From Cladopsammia gracilis (lineage: Eukaryota > Cnidaria > Anthozoa > Scleractinia > Dendrophylliidae), in contig JAJGOT010000131.1 of assembly GCA_022457155.1 (NCBI GenBank), positions 62,001-126,000 of the forward strand: a DNA stretch of 64,000 nucleotides. Reading direction: 5' to 3'. This document shows positions 33,703 through 45,788 of the stretch, one piece after another. Position 1 is the stretch's first letter. The number at the start of each line of letters is the position of its first letter. The notes under the pieces are model-generated. The model had not been told where the DNA came from and did not search any database. It saw only the letters and a program-made list of their open reading frames with translations. The position numbers and the translations under genes are program-made.

Positions 33703-34733
33703 ATGTTGGACCGTTTAGCCGCGCGACCAACAACACCATCAAACAAATGTAGACCAACAATGTAGGCCAACAATGTTGGACCGTTTAGCCGCGCGTCCAA
33801 CAATGCCATCCAACAAATACGTAGGACAACAATACTGGACCGTTTAGCCTAGCGACCAACGATGCCATCCAACAAATGTAGGCCAACAATGTTGAACCGT
33901 TTAGCCGCGCGGTTGGACCGTTCAGCCGCGCGACCAACAATGTCATCCAACAAATATTTGGGACAACAATGTTGGACCGTTTAGCCGCGCGGTTGGACCG
34001 TTCAGAAGCGCGACCAACAATGCCATCCAACAAATGTTGGACAACAATGTTGGACCGTTTAGCCGCGCGTCTAACAATGCCATCCAACAAATATGTAGGA
34101 CAACAATGTTGTTTCGCCGCGCGACCAACAATGCCATCCAACAAATATGTGGGACAACAATGTTGGACCGTTTAGCCGTGCGTCCAACAATGCCATCCAA
34201 CAAATATGTGGGACAACAATGTTGGACCGTTTAGCCGCACGTCCAACAATGCCATCCAAGAAATGTAGGACAACAATGTTGGACCGTTTAGCCGCACGAC
34301 CAACAATGCCATCGAACAAATGTAGGACAATGTTGGACCGTTTAGCCGCACGTCCAACGATGCCATCCAACAAATATGTAGGACAACAATGTTGGACCGT
34401 TTAGCCGCGCGTCCAACGATGCCATCCAACAAATATGTAGGACAACAATGTTGGACCGTTTAGCCGCGCGACCAACGATGCCATCCAACAAATGTAGGCG
34501 AACAATGTTGGACCGTTTAGCCGCGCGATCAACAATGGCATCCAACAAATGTAGGACAACAATGTTGGACCGTTTAGCCGCGCGACCAACAACACCATCT
34601 AACAAATGTAGGACAACAATGTTGGACCGTTTAGCCGCACGTCCAACAATGCCATCTAACAAATGTAGGACAACAATGTTGGACCGTTTAGCCGCGTGAC
34701 CAACACCACCACCCAACAAATGTAGGACAACAA
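33703..34733 (+). repeat. 57-59-bp satellite array 2, part 2
   Basis: About 17 forward units with many variants: CGACC versus CGTCC, AATGCC versus AACACC, plus or minus AT. Some are truncated or fused (33900-33915 and 33985-34010 carry an extra CCGCGCGGTTGGACCGTTC). Confidence 0.95.
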
Positions 34734-34894
34734 TAGCTGCGGTTACACGTTGCCACTTTTACCTCGGTAAATTCGAAAGAATAGCCGCGGCACGCTTAAG
34801 CGTGCAAGGGCTATTGTTAGTTCAGATTAAGCGTGTACTGGCTATTGTTCTTTCGAGTTTACCTAGGTAAAAGTTGAAACGTGTAACCGCAGCT
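34734..34894. mobile_element. Hairpin MITE in satellite, copy 2
   Basis: Almost identical to 33538-33702 and flanked by matching satellite variants on both sides. The pair arose by duplication of an approximately 1.2-kb block of the array rather than by two insertions. Confidence 0.8.
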
Positions 34895-35189
34895 AATGTT
34901 GGACCGTTTGGCCGCGCGACCAACAACACCATCCAACAACTGTAGACCAACAATGTTGGACCGTTTAGCCGCGCGTCCAACAATGCCATCCAACAAATAC
35001 GTAGGACAACAATACTGGACCGTTTAGCCTAGCGACCAACGATGCCATCCAACAAATGTAGGCCAACAATGTTGGACCGTTTAGCCGCGCGTCCAACAAT
35101 GCCATCCAACAAATACGTAGGACAACAATACTGGACCGTTTAGCCTAGCGACCAACGATGCCACCCAACAAATGTAGGCCAACAATGTT
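34895..35189 (+). repeat. 57-59-bp satellite array 2, part 3
   Basis: Last units of the array. It includes a repeated pair with CAATACTGGACCGTTTAGCC, a variant also seen at 33830. Confidence 0.95.
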
Positions 35190-35818
35190 AGTAGTATATA
35201 TAATGGGGGTTTTGCGTCGGGCGGATCATGCGGATCCTCATAATAAGAGATGTAATATGTAAATAGTGACGTCATCGCCATAGACAATAGGGTTATAGGG
35301 CCTATTCAAGCTTGACCGAGTCAGTAAAGTATGACATGGGAGTTAAAAATACGACATACGAGAAATTTTGACTGTTTTAGCTGTCTTGACTGTGTTTTTT
35401 TTGTTCTGCTTTTTTCTATTGTCAATGAAATAATTGTATTGTAGAATTATATTGTATTGCAGAGTTGGGTAGATATATGCTCTCGTCTTTATAGTGTTCG
35501 CTGTCTATTCTTTGTAAAACTTAATCTTAATAAAACATTGTTTCTCTCTCTAGAAGACGATTGTTTAAAAGCGGTTTCGCACCATTCAATTCTATGAATT
35601 GGTAGTTTTATGAAGGCCACTCGACCCACAAATTGTGGTGTATTTTGTATTTCAGTAGGTTAAGTCTACTCTTTATTTATCACTTTGACTTTTCGGTAGC
35701 TTCAAAGTTCAAACTTTTAATTATGCGAACACTGAACTATAAATTTGCATGAAAATTACCAGAGCCCTTCGTTTCTTCCGCTGACCAAACGAAACGAAGG
35801 CTCTGGGGACGAGAATGT
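35190..35818. other. No recognisable gene
   Basis: AT-rich. Contains AATAAAACATTG near 35529 and short open frames without domains. Confidence 0.45.
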
Positions 35819-36099
35819 TCTAAGTTGCTCTGAGTTGCTCCGAGTTGCTCCGAGTTGCTCTAAGTTACTCTGAGTTGCTCTGAGTTGCTCTGAGTTACTC
35901 TGAGTTACTCTGAGTTGCTCTGAGTTGCTCTGAGTTACTCTGAGTTGCTCTGAGTTACTCCGAGTTGCTCCGAGTTGCTCCGAGTTGCTCTGAGTTGCCC
36001 TGAGTTACTCTGAGTTGCTCTGAGTTGCTCTGAGTTGCTCCGAGTTACTCTGAGTTGCTCTGAGTTACTCCGAGTTGCTCCGAGTTGCTCTGAGTTGCT
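35819..36099 (+). repeat. 10-bp minisatellite (GAGTTGCTCT)
   Basis: About 28 tandem units of GAGTT(G/A)CTC(T/C). The G/A and T/C variants alternate in blocks, suggesting higher-order duplications. No open frame of interest. Confidence 0.95.
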
Positions 36100-38589
36100 C
36101 ATCGTTTCATTGCTTGCATTTTTATTGCTTACGCCTGAACAGAAGACAATACAAAGAACTGAACTAGAGACAATTAGACGCTAATGAGTTATTTTTCCTC
36201 TGTCAAGTGACAATAGGAACATTTTTTCGCGGTTACGTAATGCCGCTTTGTTTCTCGTGTAATCCCAAAATATTTAGGCAAAATCGCTTAAAAAAATAGT
36301 TTTCTTTTGTCAGTGTTTTTTAGTAGAATAATTTCTTCTTTCGCGACGAGATCAGTTGTAATTCACTTTCGGTCATCGAGGACTTCGCTTGGACATTCGT
36401 ATCGAGGACTTTGTTTGGACAATCGTGTAATCGTGATCGAGGACTTCATAAAAACCTTTGTATGGTCGTAATCGAGGACTTTGAGAGGACATCTGTATGA
36501 ACATATCTGTAGTTTAATATTTTTGTTAGGAATAAAATGTGTCTGGAACACAACGCCACCCGAGTTCTTCTCATGATTATATATTGTATTCTTTACTTAC
36601 AGTTAACAAGTCATTATATTAAAAGGTATAAGTTAATAAGCCATTTCACTTTCTTTATTACTTTTTTCTCCATCTTTGGGTTTCATAGTCCTTCCTGATC
36701 TTTACACTTCGTTATTCTTTCCTTCTGACTTTACAACTAGAAGTATATGCATGATTTTAATACTTTTAGCAGTAACTAACTTAATGGCAAATAACTCAAA
36801 TATAGGGTAAATTAAGCTACGATTGATCTCCTGGATAATACAGAACCTACAGTGCGACGCGCTTTACCGTGAGTTAGCCAATCAGAGAACGCGAATTCAA
36901 TTGACGAGCACGCCTCCTCGCAAAGCTGAGCACAATGGAATGTTATTTTGTCGTTTCGAAGAATGCGAAGATTTTATTCACTTTATTGCTTCACATGTAT
37001 CCACAGTTACGAAAATGATTAAGAGAATTAGCTGATGATATCGTGCAAACCTGTGGAAAAGTTTGTTGAGTGTTCACTGTAACAGTAAAGCATATTCAGG
37101 TTTAAATTTACTTCTTCAAATAGATCATTTCTCTTAAAAATCCTTAAACGTAAAAAGTCCGCTCTTTATTGGAATAACAAGGTTCAGCACGGCAACCTGC
37201 TCCCGAGATGGAGTTAACAGAACTGGATCGAGCCACAGCCGGGGGCTTTTTTAGTCATTCGAGTTTTATTCCTTTTACTAAACAAATTCAAGGAGTAAAG
37301 CTACATTTACAATTTCATTCATTTCAAAATCATCAAAGCTAAAACTCCCTATACCACAGCAGCCGAACACATGAATGAGAACTAAAAGAACTAAGTTTTC
37401 GGAACGCAATTGCCAATTATGAATGAACGGCAAAAATATCCTCGTAGGGAAACCTATGCCAATTCACATATATTGGTCGTTAGTTGACGTGAGAGGAGCA
37501 AAACTTCGCAGAAACACGAGCGAGGATGAAATGTTAAACTGAAAAACGTTGCATTTTTGTTGAAAGCAAGAAACTGCCGATACCAGGAAGAAGACTTACT
37601 CATCAAATTTGATGAATGTAGCTGTGCATGTGTTAGAAAGCCGACAATTATCTTTTTGTTTTCCATGCATTTGTCAATAAAACCGACGGAAAATTTCCAC
37701 TCAGTTTCATTAAATTTGCTTAAGTTATCACGAATAAACCATTTGTCCAGGTTGACGGTCCCTGACACAGACCTTAACTACTTGAGATGCGCTTGTTTAG
37801 GCCATCATCGAACAAAGCTACGTAGCTTATATTACCAACATTAGCAACTCTAGATCCGCTTAAAAAATGCATATCACTATCTTCTCAGCTCAAAGTGCAG
37901 TGTTACATATCTCGTTTGGCTTTGGCCTGGCAAAGTTGATACTGACGAGGGTGACATTACTCTGGGGAGTCGTGCTTCTGTTCCGTTTCCCAATTTTCTG
38001 TCCTCTTTGCTTAACATTTACTACTCCACACTCTTTCAAAGTGTTTGAAATCGATGGCACTTCGATTTTACCAGTTTGTAACTGCTGTTTGAGAATGTTC
38101 TTGCCAGCCATTCCACGTATGTCTCCTTGCAAGTTGTTCAGAGGTAGCAGCAAGGCCAGACAGCAAGATAAAGACCATTTGGGATTCTTTCGCCATTCTT
38201 TTATGTAGTGATAAACTTGAGCAATGTACTGGACTGAAAATTCATAAAGAAAACCAAGTTACGAATGTCATTATGAGAAAATTTTGGTTGCTTCTTAACT
38301 GGTGTTGCGACCTCCCAGAACTCTTCTCAAATGTAACCTGTAAATGTGACTGTAAACTCTGTGCGTGCGAAAATCCGCGGTAAATGTAAATATACCTTAT
38401 CTCTTATTTAACATGAGAAAAATATTAAACGAGACGAGAGATGTGGAAATCTGGTAGGAACTAAGGGAGAGACCTTCCTTCATATACCCACATCTACCCA
38501 CCCACTTACCCACCCAACAGCGACTTTGTCGTTTGCGCTGTGCCTCTTGTTGTGTCGTCTAATTACCCCTATGCGCCTGGGAGATTGTC
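36100..38589. other. No recognisable gene
   Basis: A few imperfect TCGAGGACTT-containing repeats lie at about 36375-36495. Short open frames at 37454-38208 on both strands carry no recognisable domain and no convincing splice sites. Confidence 0.45.
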
Positions 38590-39141
38590 GAATGCGGTGA
38601 GCTTAACTCAAGGTCTGGTACGTGCCCGTTTCACGAACGGTACCGAAAAAGAAGGCCAATGCAACATCGAAATGCACTTCGAAAAACTGTCAGATATGTG
38701 ACTTTATCTGCCTAGGGAATACTTTTTGTGGTTATACAAATGGCAGAGAATTTAAGATTAATTATGATTTACATTGCAACTCTAGTAACGTAGTATATCT
38801 AATCAATTGTAAAAAGTGCCATGTCCAGTATGTAGGATCTGCTGTAACTAGGTTTAGAACCCGATTTAATCAATGCCCATGGGAATTTAAATGAGGATCA
38901 AAGAGGGAAAGACGAACTGATTTTTCGACATTTTAACAGTGACGGACATAGAGGTTTGGAGGACATGACAACACAACTGATAGACCGTGTCAAAGGAGAA
39001 AATGAATTACGAGAGAAGGAGGGTCAGTGGATCTACAAATTGGGGACCTTAGCACCCCATGGACTTAATAATGACGGCTTTTACGTTCCAAAACAAAAAG
39101 TCGCGCGCGGGAACACGTGCGCGATAACAATATTTTCCTAG
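38590..39141 (+). pseudogene. Penelope-like GIY-YIG remnant
   Basis: Encodes VVYLINCKKCHVQYVGSAV and the following RFRTRFN, the GIY-YIG nuclease core of Penelope-like elements. A frame change follows near 38890, then FRHFNSDGHRG and a Trp-containing end (QWIYKLGTLAPHGLN). RT is missing. A hammerhead-like motif follows at 39216-39259. Confidence 0.75.
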
Positions 39142-39215
39142 TTGCGTGTGTGCTATAACGTATTTTAAATTCAACAGTTTGAAAATTGTAATATGATGCT
39201 TGTAACGGTTTTTAG

Positions 39216-39259
39216 TCACCCTGAAGAAGAGCACTGAATGTGCTCGAAATATAGTTGTC
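39216..39259 (+). ncRNA. Hammerhead-like motif, degenerate stem I
   Basis: Core CUGAAGA (39221-39227), strong 6-bp stem II GAGCAC/GUGCUC, core GAAA (39246-39249), self-complementary AUAU then A. Stem I pairs only in part (C-G, A-U, C-G and an outer G-C). It sits about 75 bp after the Penelope endonuclease remnant, the same arrangement as at 22772-22815. Confidence 0.45.
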
Positions 39260-39346
39260 AGACAAAAATAGTAGTCCATTTGTGTTAAATTTATAAAAAT
39301 AGTAGTCCATTTGTGTTAAATTTATAAAATATACATATATATTATT

Positions 39347-40986
39347 TTAATTACTTTGTTTTTGAAAACAAGTTTTTTTACTCTTACCGACAAGAACGCC
39401 AATGACTGAAGTGTTTGCTCCAATTACTAAAACCTTGAACATTATGTTATCCGTATATGGGTCGATTGGGGTAGAAATATTCTCTTTGGGAATTTTGCTC
39501 ACAGCGCCTATCACCAGATTAACGATCGTAACAACGAGAGATATCAACATCAACCTGTTTTCGAACGGATCTGCTATGGGATGTTTATGGGCAAAGAAGA
39601 CCCCATAGATACTTGACAGCACACAGGCTAATCCAACATATGCCCTGCTCTCGCCTCCCACAAGGATTAAACCGGATGTCAGAACTACCTTGCGCACTGT
39701 TTCAACTAGTTCCCAATACCACGCATGGGGATTGTAATTTTCATACAGGAATCGTAAGCCAGTGAGTAGTTCCTTGCTTTGTTCTGGAGTGTCAGACGCG
39801 TCATGTTCGTCTTCGTTTTTGGTTTGGCCAAGCGTCTTTCGTTGTCTCCAAAGAACAATCAGCGATGCAGTTGGCAGAAAAAGTATGTAGCCAACCGCAA
39901 CATATGCCACGATAACTGATTGACTGTATTTTGAACCTTCACAGTCAATGCTGTAGTCGGCCTTCAGGAACTTGGGACACTCTTCTTGTTCAGTTTCGTC
40001 AGCACAAAGCCTGTGGCAAGTTATGGGAAGCACGTTTGCTGTTTTAGAGCAGGTACTCAGGTAGGTTACGTAGAGGAAGAAAAACGTGCTTCGATATATC
40101 AGCTCTTTGGTCTTGGAGGCTTTCAAGGCTTTCTGTTCGTCGTCCAAAGATTTACGCGCAAGAAATAATTTCACGATTCCATAAACGGCGAATGAGATAA
40201 TTATGACTGCACCATTCATTGCGAGTATGGCAAATAAGCTTCCAAATGCATCGACTTTCAAATCTGGAAACAAACACTGAACAGGAGCAATCTGTAAAAC
40301 ATCAAGTTGCAACATTTCGGAATATTTTCCGATAACAGCAAGTGAGTCTGGCCATTTTATGTACGAAAATGCTTCCAAAAGTCCAAATGTTACCTGATAA
40401 AAACCGATTACAATCTTTAGCCTGCCCAGAATAATATCCACTGGGGAACGATCTTTTGTCTTCGTGCTTTTCCTCTTGCTTCTCCACACTAGCAGTGCAG
40501 TGATTATCAAAATAAGTGCCGCCAGGATAGAAAGTTGTATGAACATCCATGTCTTCGTTGGACACTCTTTACATATTTGAAGTTGTTTATAGTACTTTTT
40601 ACTGCATACCTCGCAGAGTGGGCCTTCGTAGCCATCCTCGCATAAAGAATCAATACCTCCATTGCACGATTTCTCCCTCCCACATCTGTGTGGTTTTGGT
40701 AGAGTGTGTGGATACTTAGTAGAAGAATAATCGGGAAACAAGCGATCCATGTGATCAGCAAAATCAATAGTGACCTCAAGCATTTTGTTCGTGAATGTTT
40801 TATAAATTTCTTTATAACTTTCATTTTTCCACCTCCACCAATAACCCGGCTTTAGTGTAGCCACGTCGTTCGCACATTTCAACCCATCAATTTTACATGG
40901 CTTGCATCCTTCAAAAAGGGCTGTGCGGTAAAAGTCATCCAAGCATTTACATGCTCTTAATCCGGCAAAAGAGTCAGTGTCAGTTC
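39347..40986 (-). CDS. LRR/Cys-rich multi-pass receptor, last exon
   Basis: Largest exon (1640 nt, 545 codons plus stop) of a minus-strand gene. It starts in phase 1 after a TTTTAACAG acceptor. The first part is extracellular: a Cys-rich segment with CKPCKIDGLKC, then an EGF/laminin-like block (C-G-R-E-K-S-C...C-E-D-G-Y-E-G-P-L-C-E-V-C). Next come about eight or nine hydrophobic segments at exon residues 145-167, 185-207, 247-276, 297-314, 355-379, 431-444, 447-465, 475-496 and 515-532. A charged loop (KSKRKST-like) follows the first. The conserved-looking HPIADPFENRLM lies between membrane segments. It is not a seven-helix GPCR pattern that I recognise. Similar cysteine-rich polytopic proteins are common as uncharacterised genes; ion channel, transporter or adhesion receptor are all possible. 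Confidence 0.85.
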
Positions 40987-41599
40987 CTGTTAAAATAAAG
41001 AATAGAATATTTTTTCTTAAATATCTTAGTGCTTCGTACTCTTTATCTAATTAAAACGAGTAGCGAAAAAAGCGTGCTTCAGCCCTCCAATATTTTCAAA
41101 TATTTCGATATAAAATGATTGTGCTATTCAATAACCGTTAATTATATGTGTCGAGTTAAAGTTCAGTGGTAAAACTATATTATCATCTTTTTTAAGAAGT
41201 TCACTCATAATGTTAATAAAGATCTCAAAAAAGCTCGTAAGACGTCGTCAGAAACTAAAATTTGCAAAGGGCCATATTCAAAGCGACTCACATATATAAA
41301 TAGATATTCGAATTTTATAGTATGGCCTTATGAGAACCTAACCCAATACCGAAAGGAAATGATGGTTCTCGCTCTTAAAAAGAAGAAAGATCAAAAGATT
41401 TTAAGTGCCTGGTCCCTGGACGGCAAGATTTTCGTTAAAACATCGCCCACTGGAAGACCAAGAAGAGTGTACTCAAAAGATGAAATCAACGAACTTTAAT
41501 CGAATCTATTTATCATCAGAACACTGTCAAGCGTACTTTATATTTTTTTTCTACCGAAAGGAGGGTAGGCCAATTGCATGCTTTTCGCTTACTGTAAGC

Positions 41600-44500
41600 A
41601 GTTAATTCCCTTTAATTTCAAATGGGTGTATGTATAAGTATGTGTGTGTCGCTCTGTGTGTTGTTATGTATCCACTCAATTAGTAATTATTTGCTATATT
41701 TTTCGGTACATCAATTCCAATATGACCTGTGCTTGCTCAATTATTGTCATCTGTTGGAGGAGAATTCACCCTTGTATAGAATTATCCAGTACTTGGTTAA
41801 ATGGCTGAATGTAAACTAATTTGTTTAAACGTTAGAGGTTTAAAAAATCAACGTAAGAGACGAAGCATTTTCTCTTATCTAAAAGATCAAAAATGCGATT
41901 TTTATTTACTTCAAGAAACCTACTCTGAACCTATAGATGAATTAATATGGAAATCAGAATGGAAAGGCGATATATTCTTTTCTCATGGGTCAAATCACCA
42001 GAAAGGTGTTTGCGTTTTACTAAATCCTTTGTCTGATATTAAAACTGAAAATTCTTACTCCGACCCCGAGGGAAGAATCGTGTTAATTAGCGTCAACTTT
42101 AAAACAGTCAGCTTGTCAATCTGTAACATTTACGCGCCAAATAATCTCAGTTGTCAACAAAAATTCGCTGAAATTGTGAAAGAGTTATTAATATCGAAAG
42201 CTTCGTTAACTAATTTGATCATAGGCGGCGACTGGAATGCCACGCTTCAGGCCATTGATAAGAAAGGTGGCATCCAATGGAAACCAACTGCATATCGTAA
42301 TCAAATTATTGCTATGATGAATGAATTGGACCTGTCTGACACCTTCAGAGAAAAGAATCCAAACAAAAAATGTTACACTTATGAATCAACCGCGCGGAAT
42401 ATAAAATCAAGAATTGACTTTTTCCTGGTTGCTAAATCTATTTCTCACCAAGTCACCAAGGTTGATATAAAAACGTCAATAGCTCCGGACCATAAGACTG
42501 TTAAACTATGCCTAAAACTCGTTAATAGTGTACGTGGCCCTGGCCTTTGGAAATTTAATAATTCACTATTAAATGACGAAACCTATGTTAATTTAATAAC
42601 AAATAGTTATTCTGACATTGGACAAAAATACTCAGAGATAAAAGATCTAAAACTGAAGTGGGAGCTCATCAAAATGGAAATTAGAAGTATAACCATCCCT
42701 TATTCCAAAAACAAAGCCAGGAAGGCTCGAGAAGTCGAAAATGAACTTGAAAAGCGTTTAGAAACCCTAGATGAAAAAATAAACGCCCATGAAAATCCGG
42801 AAAACATGGAACCCGAACTTAAAGAACACGAATACTTAAAAAATGAGCTTAGACGTCTTTATGAAAAAAAGGCCGAAGGTGCCATGTTTCGCTCCAAAGT
42901 ACGATGGATTGAGGAAGGGGAGAAACCTACCAAGTATTTCTTCAATATGGAAAAAAAAAATTTCAACAAGAAAGTCTTAACTGAACTGAAAATTTCCGAG
43001 GGTCATATCACAGTTAACGAGAGTCAAATAATTGACGAAATTAAAACTTTTTATGGTAATTTGTATACTTCATCTTGCAAGGCTACAAGTGAGTCCTTTC
43101 TAGAATTCACGAGGAACATAGATCTACAAATGCCAAAACTATGCGAGGAGGAATACGAAGAATGTGAGGGTAAATTAACCTTAGAAGAATGCCGAAGAGC
43201 TTTAAAATCAATGAGGAATGGAAAATCACCAGGAGAAGATGGTTTTACTGTCGAGTTTTACAGGTGTTTCTTCGAGTTATTAGGCCAAGATCTTCTTAAT
43301 AGTTTCAATGCGGCTTATGAAGACTGTGAGCTGTCCGTCTCACAACGTAGAGGAGTAATAACGCTTATTCCAAAGGAAAACACGGACATACGAGAGCTAT
43401 CTAACTGGCGACCAATAACTTTGTTAAACGTTGACTATAAAATTTTGTCAAAGGCAATCGCTTCAAGAATAGAAAAAGTCCTTCCGCGTTTAATCAACTG
43501 TAACCAAACAGGCTTCATGAAAGGTAGATACATCGGACAAAATATAAGACTAATTAATGACATTATGGAACAGACAAAACTTCAGAACATTCCTGGTATA
43601 CTTCTCCTATTAGATTTTCGAAAAGCGTTTGACACAGTAGAATGGGATTTCATCCAGCAAACTTTGAACTTGTTCAACTTTGGAACCTTTTTAAAGCAAT
43701 GGGTCAAGACGCTGTACACGAACACTGAAAGCTCTGTTTTACATAATGGGTATACAACAGACTACTTTAAACTATCGAGGGGAGTAAGACAGGGGTGTCC
43801 TCTCTCCCCTTACCTTTTTATCTTAGGGGTAGAAATCTTAGCGGCTAAGGTTAGACAAGACTGTACTATAAAAGGAATCAAATTATTTTCAACGGAGCAT
43901 AAGATTGGACAATTTGCTGATGACACTACACTTTTTATAGGAAATTTGACCTCAGTCGAAAATGCAATTAAACTTGTAGAACAATTTGGTGATATTTCGG
44001 GTCTAAAACTCAACGTGGAAAAGACCAAAGCAATATGGTTAGGCTGCTGGAGATTTAACGACTCCAAACCTTTTGGCTTAAAGTGGACCAAAGAACCTGT
44101 GAGAGCACTAGGAACGTTTATTTCTTATAATATGAAAGAAAATAACAAGAAAAACGTAGAAATGAAAATAGATAATATGACTACAAAACTTGATATTTGG
44201 CGGGCACGCAATCTTTCTCTGCTTGGAAAGTGTCTCATTGTGAAATGTTTGGGCATTGCACACCTGGTATACTCCGCTTCGATGCTGGTCATTCCTAATA
44301 CCTATATTCCTATAATTAAAAACTCTGTTTTCAATTTTATTTGGAACAAAAAACAGGATAAAATTAAAAGAGATGTCATGTACCAAGATTATAGCAATGG
44401 TGGCTTGCGTGCTCCCAATGTTGAAGTTTTATTCAAATCATTACTCTTAGCATGGATCTCTAGATTTGTGGTCACAGACCCATATTTTTCAGAAACTTGG

Positions 44501-45788
44501 AAATCAATTCCAAACTATTTCTTTGGAAAATATGGTGGTCTTAACTTCCTACTTCGCTGCAATTATGACAAGAAATTTTTAGAAGAATCAGATGTTCCAC
44601 ATTTCTACAGACAAATATTGGCGAATTTTCTTGAATTAAGGACATTGTACGGACTACACGACGAGTCAGATGTGTTTTTGTTTAACAACAAGCACATTCT
44701 AATTGATGGAAACCCAATATTTTACTCTAAATGGTTAGAAAAGGGAATTGTTTCAATACAGGACATCTTAGACCATAGAGGAAAACTGTTATCCTTCCAT
44801 GAATTCCAGAAAAAATATGGCGTTAAATGTAACTTCTTGAATTACCTACAAGTTCGTTCAGCGATTCCCAAATACTTACTCGAGAAAGCGAGAAATCTAC
44901 CTCTGATTGACAAACGTATTATCCTGAATAGCACTATCCATCAGCTTTCTCCTTCTATTACTATAGACCTTGCAAAAATGAACTGCAAGGACTACTATTG
45001 GTTGTTCATAAATGCAGGTAAAATCGAACCTACGGGTCCAAAGAAATGGCAAAAGGACCTCAATCTAAATAACTTTAATTGGAAACAAGCTTTTACCCAG
45101 ATAAGCCGAACTTGTAAAGAGAATAAACTAAGAGAATTCAATTTCAAATTATTACATAGGATAATAGTCACCAGAAAGGAGTTACACACCTATGGTATCG
45201 AAACAAACAGTAAATGTCTTTACTGCGATGAGCCGGACTCGATATTACACTCCTATGTAGAGTGCCAACTTTCTCAGTCTTTTTTGAAAAAGGTGGTAAT
45301 ATGGTTTAACAAAACAAATAATTCTCATTTTTCACCTACTCTGTTCGAAAAACTGTTTGGAATAATGGAATACAGTAACAATGATCCAAAACTATCCAAA
45401 CTCAATTATTGCCTTCTCTTCGCCAAATATTTTTTGTATTGTCAGAAGCTGAATAAAAACGAGTGCGACTTCGATGAGTTCATTAGAAAGTTACAGCGCA
45501 AACTTCAAATTGAGTTCAACTGAAAATGATCCCTTAGAAGGAGAAGATGCTTCTATCTCTGCAGATCAATATCATCGTCTTATTTATTAACTAATGTTTG
45601 TAGTCAGTGTAATTAAATGCCAATGCTTCTTGGGTATACCCCGGCCCATTATTATCATCATTATGTAATATGTGCTTGCACCAACTTTCATGTAATCTTC
45701 TATCTTTTACTTTTTTTGTGTTTTGTATGTGTGTATGTATCCTTCTATTCACTGTAATTTTCTGTGATTGAAGTAATAAAGTTGTAAT

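Noticed and set aside
37454..38208. Overlapping open frames on both strands as a host gene
   Set aside because: No domain, no splice signals that join them, no biased composition.
39402..39608. Plus-strand open frames over the receptor's last exon
   Set aside because: Shadows of the minus-strand coding exon.
41801..45523. LINE ORF as a host reverse transcriptase gene
   Set aside because: Endonuclease plus RT plus poly(A) tail inside an intron is the pattern of a retrotransposon insertion.
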